A DNA stretch of 21,876 bases, taken from IMG/VR virus record IMGVR_UViG_3300048921_000246, positions 1 through 21,876 of that record. One strand, written 5' to 3'. The position numbers were made by a program, and so were the translations under genes. This DNA is from a virus. The notes beneath the pieces were generated by a model, which was given only the letters and a program-made list of their open reading frames with translations, did not search any database and was not told the origin of the DNA. Shown piece by piece: positions 6,616 to 13,117 of the stretch (position 1 is the first letter of the stretch; each line of letters opens with the position of its first letter).

Positions 6616-7049
6616 GTCAGAAACACCTCTCTTTCACGCTGGCGGCGCGGCAGGAGAATATCCGGATCGTTACCGGAGCGTTTCCACATCAGGAAAGCAT
6701 CGGCCGCGCCGTGATATTCATGGGCATTGAGCCGCTTAAGGACGGTGGAATCTTCAAAGGCATTTTTGCCGATATTGAAGACTAGACTGCACAGCGCGTC
6801 GTACTGATTCCGGGTAAGCGGCACCTTAACGCTGGCGTTAATAGTTTTCTCAACCCAGGCGATATCAGCCAGGAGCAATGCGGTAGATTTCTCTTTGCTG
6901 ATTGTCAGTTCTGGAGTGATTGCACGGCCATCCACCGGCCCGGTGTGACCGACGCCGATTGTCAGAACGCCTTTCGTGTCGCGGTACGCTTTCAGGCGTT
7001 CGCCTTCTTCGCGCTTAATCAGGGCAATACCGTCAGGGCTGATTTTCAC
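6612..7049 (-). CDS. Endolysin, GH24 lysozyme
   Basis: A 145-aa T4-type lysozyme that cleaves the glycan bonds of peptidoglycan. The catalytic triad is visible with T4-like spacing: Glu15 (REEG), Asp24 (AYRD), Thr30 (VLTIGVGHTG). There is no N-terminal signal-anchor segment, so it should stay in the cytoplasm until the holin opens the membrane. The GTG at 7049 was chosen because GGGAG precedes it and the protein then begins VKISPDGIALI, as relatives do; the frame is open further upstream into the holin gene. It overlaps the holin end by 17 bases. Confidence 0.92.
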   Translation of the reverse strand: MKISPDGIALIKREEGERLKAYRDTKGVLTIGVGHTGPVDGRAITPELTISKEKSTALLLADIAWVEKTINASVKVPLTRNQYDALCSLVFNIGKNAFEDSTVLKRLNAHEYHGAADAFLMWKRSGNDPDILLPRRQREREVFLT

Positions 7050-7392
7050 TGTTATCTCCCGTTCTGCGGCTGATCCACCCGCGCAGTTTCTCGCTGATGT
7101 AGTCATTGCCGACATACCCGATGTACACCGCAAAAACCTGAGCGGCTGTATCGGGCACGTTCCAGTTAAGGACGCCCCCGACTACCTGAAGTGTCGGCGC
7201 GGCGAAGAATGCCAGTGCGCTGCACGATACGGCGTCGAGAACACGCTTACTCCATGAGGACTGTGCATAGGCGCTGCGCAGCAAAGAAAACATGCCCGCC
7301 ACGCCCGCATATCCCCATTCTGTTTTGTGGCTGTATAGCCAGGCGATAAGACCTGCCCAGAAACCAGCGTCTTTGTCCGGCATACGTTTCAT
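7033..7392 (-). CDS. Holin, lambda-family (class with several TM segments)
   Basis: A 119-aa membrane protein resembling the phage holin family Phage_holin_3 (lambda-family TIGR group). Hydrophobic segments lie near the N-terminus (FWAGLIAWLY), around GYAGVAGMFSLLRSAYA, and around VLDAVSCSALAFFAAPTLQVVGG, with a charged C-terminus (RRTGDNSENQP). It sets the time of lysis by permeabilising the inner membrane for the endolysin. The start is uncertain: ATG at 7392 (close behind GGAGGTGGAG) or ATG at 7383 (better spacing); both give the same core. The two starts could form a dual-start holin/antiholin pair, but that is speculation. Confidence 0.8.
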   Translation of the reverse strand: MKRMPDKDAGFWAGLIAWLYSHKTEWGYAGVAGMFSLLRSAYAQSSWSKRVLDAVSCSALAFFAAPTLQVVGGVLNWNVPDTAAQVFAVYIGYVGNDYISEKLRGWISRRTGDNSENQP

Positions 7393-7545
7393 CTCCACCT
7401 CCGCCTGTAACGGGTCGGTGCTGTGTGATATAAAAGGTCAAGGTTAAGGGCGGCATGAGAAAAAGTTACTTTATGATGATGTTTCTTTAGCCTACATACA
7501 TGTTGATTTTTATTGCCACCAAGCAGATATTGGTACCGAATAAAA

Positions 7546-7564
7546 TTTTCTTCAAAGAAGAAAA
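7546..7564. repeat. Short inverted repeat upstream of the FRG gene
   Basis: TTTTCTTC / GAAGAAAA around a 3-base spacer, perfect 8-bp arms, in the AT-rich gap before the FRG-domain gene. It may be an operator or part of the promoter for that gene. No good sigma70 promoter stands out. Confidence 0.4.
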
Positions 7565-7636
7565 ATAATATAACCACAAAATATCGAGTTAAAAGCTCAA
7601 AAAAAATAAAATCACATATACCCTATGGAGATCAAA

Positions 7637-8503
7637 ATGAAGTTGATTCCAAAAGTCGATTCAGTAACATCTTTCCTTTCTATTGTGTATAACAAAACAA
7701 CACCTAAACATATCAGGTGCTACAGAGGACAGTCATCTAATCATTGGACATTAAAACCCTCAGTGATGAGAGGTCTACGTAAAAATGCCGAAAAAGAAAT
7801 TTTTAGTGAATTGATGACAGAAGCACCAGGAGAATTTAATGGAGATCGCTCTATGTTCGATAAACTTGTTCGTGCCCAACATTATGGGTTACCTACAAGA
7901 CTGCTCGATGTTTCCTTAAACCCACTAGTTGCACTTTATTTTGCTTGTGATGAGCAAAGTCATCATGACAAGGATGGAGTTGTGCATTTATTGGATTTTG
8001 CAGAAGAAAGAGTTAGATTTGCTGATAGTGATACGGTAAGCCTTATATGTAATCTGGCCAGACTATCCGATTCTGAAAAAGATGAAATAGGTCAGTTCAT
8101 TAAAATAAAAAAACCTTCAACAGAAATAGAAAAGTTTGAATTTAGAGAACTGAATGCAATGAAGCGTTTGACTCAATTTATACGCGTAGAAAAACCCTAT
8201 TTCACAGATACTGCAAATCATAGCGACTTATTAAAATATTACTTTGTTCATCCAGCCAAAAACAATCGCAGGGTTGTAGCCCAATCAGGTGCATTCGTAG
8301 CCGCTGGACTCCTTAAATATGAAAAGGCAGGAAGCAATGGAAAAGGCTTCGCATTAAGCAAAATAGTCATACCAGCAAGCTCTAAAGAGCTAATTCTGGA
8401 GCAACTAGACGTACTTAACATAAACTCCAGAACTATGTTCCCTGAGGTAGAGTTTGTATCTAGGTACATAAAGCGTAAATGGGAAATACCAAATAAATTA
8501 TAA
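7637..8503 (+). CDS. FRG-domain protein, likely lysogenic cargo (moron)
   Basis: A 288-aa protein with a clear FRG domain: CYRGQSSNHWTLKPSVMR (about 28-45), RAQHYGLPTRLLDVSLNPLVALYFA (about 79-103, conserved HYGLPTRLLD), and QSGAFVAAG in the second half. FRG proteins are of unknown biochemistry and are often found on prophages and near defence genes. The ATG at 7637 is preferred over 7625 because GGAG lies 7 bases before it. The gene is strongly AT-rich, points against every gene around it, and is inserted between the late promoter and the holin, with its own 3' stem-loop. The late transcript would be antisense to it. Role as antiphage or superinfection-exclusion factor is inferred from context. 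Confidence 0.85.
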   Translation: MKLIPKVDSVTSFLSIVYNKTTPKHIRCYRGQSSNHWTLKPSVMRGLRKNAEKEIFSELMTEAPGEFNGDRSMFDKLVRAQHYGLPTRLLDVSLNPLVALYFACDEQSHHDKDGVVHLLDFAEERVRFADSDTVSLICNLARLSDSEKDEIGQFIKIKKPSTEIEKFEFRELNAMKRLTQFIRVEKPYFTDTANHSDLLKYYFVHPAKNNRRVVAQSGAFVAAGLLKYEKAGSNGKGFALSKIVIPASSKELILEQLDVLNINSRTMFPEVEFVSRYIKRKWEIPNKL

Positions 8504-8513
8504 TTGAGAAATA

Positions 8514-8541
8514 AGAGCCGAATCACTATACATTCGGCTCT
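8514..8541. terminator. Perfect stem-loop after the FRG gene (bidirectional?)
   Basis: A perfect 10-bp stem AGAGCCGAAT / ATTCGGCTCT with an 8-base loop lies 10 bases after the FRG stop. On the minus strand it is followed by a U-rich stretch (TATTTCTC), on the plus strand by GGGTGAAC, so it fits better as a terminator for the leftward gene at 8591-8830. A second inverted repeat GGTGAAC / GTTCACC (8543-8549, 8569-8575) follows. Confidence 0.55.
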
Positions 8542-8590
8542 GGGTGAACAAAGGTGAATAATCGAATCGTTCACCATTGAAGAATGATTA

Positions 8591-8830
8591 TTACTCTAAG
8601 CCTGCCCCCTCTAATAGAGCATGGCCTTTAGCAGTAATTTCATCAGCGATCCAATAAGATTCAGCATTGGATTTCCTAGCTGTAATGTATCCATTGAGAT
8701 GTAACTGCTCTATAGCCTCATCAATTCTGTAGGAAGGCTCAGAAGGGAAGCTAGTGTGTTGTACCGGAACCATCCTATCTTGATCCGCCATGCGAATCAT
8801 GATTTCTCTTTGAAGCGAGGAAATAACCAT
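8591..8830 (-). CDS. Small winged-helix-like protein
   Basis: A 79-aa protein starting MVISSLQREIMIRMADQDRM. Its pattern is helix, then YRIDEAIEQLHLNGYITA, then a wing-like YWIADEITAKGHALLEGAGLE. The last part resembles the LTANGHDFLEAL end of the DUF2513-like protein at 4812-5219, so the two may share a fold. It could be a DNA-binding regulator or a phage toxin/antitoxin-type protein; no family is certain. The ribosome site TAGGAGT is inside an inverted repeat. It is the first gene after the late promoter/terminator pair but also has its own candidate extended -10 promoter. Confidence 0.6.
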   Translation of the reverse strand: MVISSLQREIMIRMADQDRMVPVQHTSFPSEPSYRIDEAIEQLHLNGYITARKSNAESYWIADEITAKGHALLEGAGLE

Positions 8831-8835
8831 TTCTA

Positions 8836-8867
8836 ACTCCTACTGTTGGGGTAGGAGTATTTTAACA
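8836..8867 (-). promoter_or_regulatory. Extended -10 promoter and SD-covering inverted repeat
   Basis: The minus strand shows TGT-TAAAAT (8867-8859), an extended -10. Directly after it comes an 8-bp perfect inverted repeat ACTCCTAC / GTAGGAGT (8858-8851 and 8843-8836), whose second arm contains the Shine-Dalgarno AGGAG of the 79-aa gene. It could be an operator overlapping the start of transcription, or an RNA hairpin that hides the ribosome site. Confidence 0.45.
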
Positions 8868-8904
8868 TAGAAACATTGCCCGCCTTGGAGTGGCCATTTA
8901 CAAA

Positions 8905-8929
8905 CGAAAAACCCGCGCTTTGGCGGGTT
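8905..8929 (-). terminator. tR'-like terminator before the late genes
   Basis: On the minus strand AACCCGC / GCGGGTT (perfect 7-bp stem, 6-base loop) ends in a T-run. It lies about 30 to 50 bases downstream of the candidate late promoter, the place of lambda tR'. Q should modify RNA polymerase to pass it. Confidence 0.75.
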
Positions 8930-8965
8930 ATAAACGCTGAACATACATCGCCCATCGTTAGACAA

Positions 8966-8994
8966 ATACTAACCGTCTTTTTCGAATCTTGCAA
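8966..8994 (-). promoter_or_regulatory. Candidate late promoter pR'
   Basis: TTGCAA (8994-8989) and TAGTAT (8971-8966) on the minus strand are 17 bases apart, each 4/6 to consensus. The site lies 33 bases after the end of Q and directly before the tR'-like terminator, the expected order Q, pR', tR', lysis genes. A qut element cannot be read by eye. Confidence 0.5.
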
Positions 8995-9026
8995 GCATCG
9001 TGACGCTAAAAATCACGAATATGCAT

Positions 9027-9785
9027 CTATCTTGTGACTTTGCGCAGTTGCGCCTCGGCAAAAGCCTCCTCCTGCCAGCATTTTGTCACCAGCAGAGCGA
9101 TTACATCGCCATAACCGCTGTACCACTGGTAGCTGGTCAGATCAGGGATAATCTTCTCTATGCGCACCCGCGCAAGTGTTGTAGGCAAACGGCTGAAGCG
9201 GTTTCCGTTGCAACGCCCGCAAACTTTCCTGACTGGTGCGCCGAGGAGTTTGGTTCTCTTCTCATCCAGCACGGTCCCCTTACCTTTACAGCCGCGACAG
9301 GCCGTGGCCATCTCTCCTTTTCCCGCGCAGTGCTGGCACATCACTTCTACGGCTTCGTGCTTAACCGTTGCCTCTACGCCATTAACGCCAGGGTGTTTAA
9401 CCACGTCCTGCATTTCCCGCACCACGCCTTTCCCATCGCAATGTGGGCAGGTCGATTTACTGGCTGCCGAACGCGAATAATCTGCATAGGCAAACTGCAC
9501 CAGTATCGGCAGTACTTCACCGCGTGCCTTCTCACTCAGTTTCCCCAGCACCGGGTTTTTCAGCGCCAGCGCATATTGCATCAGCCCATCAATAGCAGGT
9601 GCCGGATCCTGAATCCCCATTTTCGCCAGGAAGAGATTAAAACCGAGACTGGCTTTCGACTGCACCATGCCCTGTGCTGCCATTACATCGGTGATAGTCA
9701 GCGCGACGCCGCCGGTCGCTGGCGTCTGATCGTTAAGCTTCGGTGATTTCGGGGAATAAAATTTCGGTAATGATTCGAGGTTCAT
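9027..9785 (-). CDS. Q: Late-gene antiterminator Q (phage 82-like)
   Basis: A 252-aa Antiterm-family protein. It has a helical N-terminal half and a DnaJ-like zinc module with four cysteine pairs: CPHCDGKG, CQHCAGKG, CRGCKGKG and CGRCNGNR. The C-terminal part (GYGDVIALLVTKCW) is typical of the 82-type Q group. It binds near the late promoter and loads onto paused RNA polymerase so that the polymerase ignores terminators. A GGAG precedes the ATG at 9785. It is the last gene of the early right operon, and the candidate late promoter follows it. Confidence 0.9.
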   Translation of the reverse strand: MNLESLPKFYSPKSPKLNDQTPATGGVALTITDVMAAQGMVQSKASLGFNLFLAKMGIQDPAPAIDGLMQYALALKNPVLGKLSEKARGEVLPILVQFAYADYSRSAASKSTCPHCDGKGVVREMQDVVKHPGVNGVEATVKHEAVEVMCQHCAGKGEMATACRGCKGKGTVLDEKRTKLLGAPVRKVCGRCNGNRFSRLPTTLARVRIEKIIPDLTSYQWYSGYGDVIALLVTKCWQEEAFAEAQLRKVTR

Positions 9786-9799
9786 AGCGTCTCCACAAT

Positions 9800-10807
9800 T
9801 TACGCCAGTGCGCCGATAGCCAGTGCGCCGATAGCCAGTGCGCGGTCGATAAAACGAAACAGCAGCACCAGCTGGCTGCCGTGCTTTTCTTCAAATGCCA
9901 CGGTGTCAGCGTGCAACAAGTCGTGATGCGCTCTGCAAAGCGGGATCACAAACAGGTCGTGCGCCTTTGTACCCATTCCACCCTGTCCGTGGCCTATCAG
10001 GTGATGGGGGTCGTCTGCCGGGTTGCCACAGCACATGCACTGCTGCGTTTTAACCCAGCGGGTGTACTTCTCACTCTGCCAGCGGCGGCGCTTCGGGCGC
10101 AGCATGAAGGATTCCGGCGTTTCCGGATCGACATTCAGCGCCAGCACCTTCTTTGCCACCTCCTCTACTATCTCCCGCCCAAGGCGTTCACCGGGCACCA
10201 GCTCGGTTTCGCGGGTGACGGAGCGGATCACCGGCTTCGGCATTCTCAGCACCTGCCGCGCCGCATCTTCCGGCAGGGCATCGGCCAGGCCATTGCGCGC
10301 AAGCCACCAGCAGAACTCCGGCAGCGTGAGCGTATGAGAATCGTCGAAACCCAGTTCACGGCGTGCGGTGGTGAGGATGTAAGCCGCGCAGTTCGCCCGC
10401 GCCATGTGCGCAAGCTGCTCTGTAGTCTGCTCCCGCAGCTGGTTGTCGCAGTGCCAGCACAGGCGAAGCGCGCCGGGCGCGTGGCGCATCGTGGTGATGT
10501 TCTCGGCGTGCCAGGACTCATGCGGCCACTGACACTCCCCGCTTTCCATCAGCCAGCTTTCAAGCCCGCCAATGCCGCCGGCGCGGCGCAGCACCGCATC
10601 GTTTTCAAAAACACCGGCGAGCGCAGGATCTTCGGCCAGCGGCTGCTCTGCTGGTGGCAGCTCGCCGTTGGGCATACCCGCCAGGCGCTCCGGCTCGTTC
10701 TCCAGCAGCATGCGCCCGCGGCGGAAATGCATCAGCAGGCTGGTGCCCGGCCTGAACATGACGAGACCCAGCTCTGCCACGACGATCGGATTAAGCAGTG
10801 CCCTCAC
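9800..10807 (-). CDS. DUF968-type phage protein with HNH-like zinc site
   Basis: A 335-aa protein of the DUF968 family common in lambdoid recombination/nin regions. The central part has CWHCDNQLREQT. Near the C-terminus a CMCCGNPADDPHHLIGHGQG block, followed by IPLCRAHHDLLHAD, looks like a His/Cys HNH-type nuclease site, so a DNA-processing nuclease is likely. The start was set at the GTG at 10807, which overlaps the upstream stop (GTGA) and is preceded by GGGAG. The C-terminus ends in ALAIG repeats encoded by a 15-bp tandem repeat. Confidence 0.75.
   Translation of the reverse strand: MRALLNPIVVAELGLVMFRPGTSLLMHFRRGRMLLENEPERLAGMPNGELPPAEQPLAEDPALAGVFENDAVLRRAGGIGGLESWLMESGECQWPHESWHAENITTMRHAPGALRLCWHCDNQLREQTTEQLAHMARANCAAYILTTARRELGFDDSHTLTLPEFCWWLARNGLADALPEDAARQVLRMPKPVIRSVTRETELVPGERLGREIVEEVAKKVLALNVDPETPESFMLRPKRRRWQSEKYTRWVKTQQCMCCGNPADDPHHLIGHGQGGMGTKAHDLFVIPLCRAHHDLLHADTVAFEEKHGSQLVLLFRFIDRALAIGALAIGALA
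9804..9845. repeat. 15-bp tandem repeat at the 3' end of the DUF968 gene
   Basis: The unit GCCAGTGCGCCGATA occurs at 9804-9818 and 9819-9833, with a partial third copy at 9834-9845. The period is five codons, so copy-number change by slippage keeps the frame and only alters the C-terminal tail. Confidence 0.85.
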
Positions 10808-11523
10808 TTTGCATCTCCCTGCGCCTGATGTGCAGCCCACAGGCCGCCGACCCACTGGATCCCCTTTGCCGTAAAGCGCGCCTGGCTGAATGCGTGATTG
10901 TTTTCGGTGCTGGTACCGGTTTTCACCTTAAAGCGCCCGTTTTCAATGTGCTGGTGGTGCGGCGTCAGCACTCCGCCGAGGCGATACATGATCCTGTTGT
11001 CGATGAGGAACATGCGAAATTCAGGCTCCTTGGCGTTAAGCAGCTTCGCCACCTGGCGAAAAGACATTGATCCGCCCGCAGAGCAATAGCGATCCACAAA
11101 TTCCACCTTCGGCGCCGCGGCAGCCAGTTCCTGTTTGAGCTGGTGCTGCTGCTCGGCAAGATCAGCGGCGAGGCGCAGAGCCTCCGGCAGGGATTTCGGT
11201 ACCTGCATCGCCTGCTTGCTCTCCAGCTCCTGCCAGCGGTCGACCAGGCGTGCGGTGAAAGCCGGGGACAACTGGGCCACCACCACGTAGCTGTCACGCT
11301 TGCATAGCTGGTAAACGGCGACGGTCTGCCCGAGGTGATTTATAACTTCCTCCATTGGGGGAAGTTGAATAACCGCGCGTTCGGCAAGCCGTTCAATAGA
11401 CCGTTTAACGTGGTCATGACGCGACTCAACCAGATCGGCAATCTCCTGGCTACTCATCGCCAGTTCCTGTCCCGGCATCATCGCCGCCGGGGTAAAAGCG
11501 GGTACTGCGTTCATCTGTTGCAT
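10804..11523 (-). CDS. Rha/KilAC antirepressor-type protein (Roi-like)
   Basis: A 239-aa protein with two known phage modules. An N-terminal Rha domain (about 20-110) includes MSSQEIADLVESRHDHVKRS and SYVVVAQLSPAFTARLVDRW. A C-terminal KilAC/ANT domain (about 125-235) includes SMSFRQVAKLLNAKEPEFRM and ARFTAKGIQWVGGLW. The same architecture is found in HK022 Roi and other antirepressor or lytic-growth regulators. It is translated between RusA and the DUF968 gene. A hairpin with a TTGCAG loop lies just before its GGAGATACGC leader and ATG. Confidence 0.85.
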   Translation of the reverse strand: MQQMNAVPAFTPAAMMPGQELAMSSQEIADLVESRHDHVKRSIERLAERAVIQLPPMEEVINHLGQTVAVYQLCKRDSYVVVAQLSPAFTARLVDRWQELESKQAMQVPKSLPEALRLAADLAEQQHQLKQELAAAAPKVEFVDRYCSAGGSMSFRQVAKLLNAKEPEFRMFLIDNRIMYRLGGVLTPHHQHIENGRFKVKTGTSTENNHAFSQARFTAKGIQWVGGLWAAHQAQGDAK

Positions 11524-11534
11524 GCGTATCTCCG

Positions 11535-11924
11535 TTAAGCGGCTGCAACCGCTGTTGGTTCATACCTGGTGATCGAGATCTCCACCCTGCCGCCCTTCAC
11601 TGTCGGCCCCCACTCCACCAGCATCTTTTTCACCTGGCTGTCGTCCTCCCACACGCCTGCATGCGTCAGCGCATCAAAAAGCGCCTTGTTGTAGTTGTCG
11701 ATGTCCCGGCGGCGCGCGTCAGGCGGGAAAAGCAGGATTTCAACTGCTGCGGGCTCGGTCGACGGCTTCGGCAGGCGGTACAGCTGATCGAGGATTGCCT
11801 CACAGGCTGCGCTCTGGTATTTGCGGCCGTCGGCGCTGATGAGATGTCGCCCTTTCAGCGGCCCAGAATTAGGGGCGCGCCAGTAGCGATTTACGCTGGG
11901 AGGAAATGGCAGTGTGAGTTTCAT
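11535..11924 (-). CDS. rusA: RusA-type Holliday junction resolvase
   Basis: A 129-aa RusA-family endonuclease that cuts four-way DNA junctions made during phage recombination and before packaging. The start LTLPFPPSVNRYWR is diagnostic. The acidic metal site is visible: Asp74 and Asp76 in RRRDIDNYNKALFDAL, then Asp94/95 in GVWEDDSQV, with Lys80 nearby. The length is normal for the family. The ATG at 11924 overlaps the stop of the preceding gene (ATGA). Confidence 0.93.
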   Translation of the reverse strand: MKLTLPFPPSVNRYWRAPNSGPLKGRHLISADGRKYQSAACEAILDQLYRLPKPSTEPAAVEILLFPPDARRRDIDNYNKALFDALTHAGVWEDDSQVKKMLVEWGPTVKGGRVEISITRYEPTAVAAA

Positions 11925-12247
11925 ACCGCAACCCCGCGCATTTTCAGAAAGGAGATCGCCTGGTCTCTGGCATGTTCTTCACCGGCCACCAGTGAGCGCA
12001 GCAGCGAAACGGCCTCATCCTCCGCGACCGGGCCGTTGATGGAAATGCCGCGGCACACGCCCGGAAAAAGGGTGATAGCGCCTTTACGCTGTAAGGACCG
12101 CAGCACTTCAGTTGCCGCGTTCGGCGATGCTGCGCCCATCAGATCGGCTACTTCCTTTTGCGTCGGCGGGATCCCATGCTCCTTATGGAAGGCCACAATC
12201 AGGCTCAGTATTTGCTCCTGGCGCGCGGTTAACAGGTTCTTTTTCAC
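11921..12247 (-). CDS. LexA-type DNA-binding protein lacking a protease domain
   Basis: A 108-aa protein whose first 65 residues follow the LexA N-terminal winged helix: LTARQEQILSLIVAFHKEHG, IPPTQKEVADLMG, then a wing with LRSLQRKGAITLFPGVCRGI. The S24 protease domain of LexA is absent, replaced by a short helical tail, so it cannot self-cleave. It may bind LexA-like operators and compete with or copy LexA, either on host SOS genes or on phage promoters. It lies between the methylase and rusA, coupled to rusA by an ATGA overlap. Confidence 0.8.
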   Translation of the reverse strand: MKKNLLTARQEQILSLIVAFHKEHGIPPTQKEVADLMGAASPNAATEVLRSLQRKGAITLFPGVCRGISINGPVAEDEAVSLLRSLVAGEEHARDQAISFLKMRGVAV

Positions 12248-12256
12248 ACTGCCTCC

Positions 12257-13117
12257 TCAGAGAATTGCCACGATGTCAGCAGCGTTTTCCCGCGTGCTGC
12301 CTTTGCTGGAAATGGAGCGGCGGGCGCTGACGTGATGCAGCGTGAAGCCGTGCTGCTCGTAAAGCTCGATAATCCGTGGCGCCGCCGAGTTGCTGATCAC
12401 CACCCGCGCGCCGCGCTGATGTGCCGCAACACAGGATTCAACCAGCGCCACCTGGTCAGCCCATGCGAAACCGCCAGCGGAATAGTTCGTGAAACCCGCC
12501 GTGCCCGGCAGCGGCTCATAGGGCGGATCGCAGTAAACGACATCGCCCTCGCCCGCCAGCGACAGCGTGCGGCGGTAACCGGCATTCATGAAAACGCAGT
12601 TGGGCGCCACAGCAGCAAAAGCCACCAGCTCTTTATCCGGGAAATACGGACCAGTTTTTTTACCCCAGCCAACATTGAATTCGCCGGCGCGGTTGTATCG
12701 GATCAGGCCGTTGAAGCAGTGGCGGTTCAGGTACAGGAAAGCGGCGGCGCGCGCCGGTCCGGTCATCTGCTGCGCGTTGAATGCCTGGCGAACGGCGAAG
12801 AAACCAGGCTCGTCACCCATTTCGGCAAACAGCTGGCGCGCCAGCACCGTTACCTTCTCTGGCAATACGGCAAGCATCTGATAGAGGTTAATCAGATCCG
12901 GATTGGCATCTGCCAGCAGGAAGCTTTCATGCTTATCGGAGTTGAGGAACACTGAACCGCCGCCGACAAACGGCTCGATGAGCCGGGAGCCCGCCGGGAT
13001 AAGGCGATCCAGTTCAGGCATCAGCGAATATTTACCGCCAGCCCATTTCAGGAATGGACGCTGCCATGCGCGCGGCGCCGGTTCTGCCACTGGCAGTGCT
13101 GCTGCCGTATCAGCCAT
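12257..13117 (-). CDS. DNA adenine methylase (Dam, MT-D12 family)
   Basis: A 286-aa N6-adenine methyltransferase. SAM-binding motifs KWAGGK (about 24-29) and IEPFVGGGSVF (about 47-57) and the catalytic DPPY (197-200) are all present, in the alpha-type order. GATC is the likely target by similarity to Dam; other targets are possible. It sits where lambda has P, directly after the O-like gene: the replication gene stop overlaps two adjacent ATGs (13120 and 13117), either of which could start it. Methylation may protect phage DNA or time replication at the adjacent origin. Confidence 0.9.
   Translation of the reverse strand: MADTAAALPVAEPAPRAWQRPFLKWAGGKYSLMPELDRLIPAGSRLIEPFVGGGSVFLNSDKHESFLLADANPDLINLYQMLAVLPEKVTVLARQLFAEMGDEPGFFAVRQAFNAQQMTGPARAAAFLYLNRHCFNGLIRYNRAGEFNVGWGKKTGPYFPDKELVAFAAVAPNCVFMNAGYRRTLSLAGEGDVVYCDPPYEPLPGTAGFTNYSAGGFAWADQVALVESCVAAHQRGARVVISNSAAPRIIELYEQHGFTLHHVSARRSISSKGSTRENAADIVAIL

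Noticed and set aside
9881-10828. A 315-codon plus-strand frame
   Set aside because: It is the antisense shadow of the DUF968 gene in GC-rich DNA; the minus-strand protein has conserved zinc and HNH-like motifs and proper overlaps.
12332-12955. A 207-codon plus-strand frame
   Set aside because: It is antisense to the methylase, which has clear catalytic motifs.
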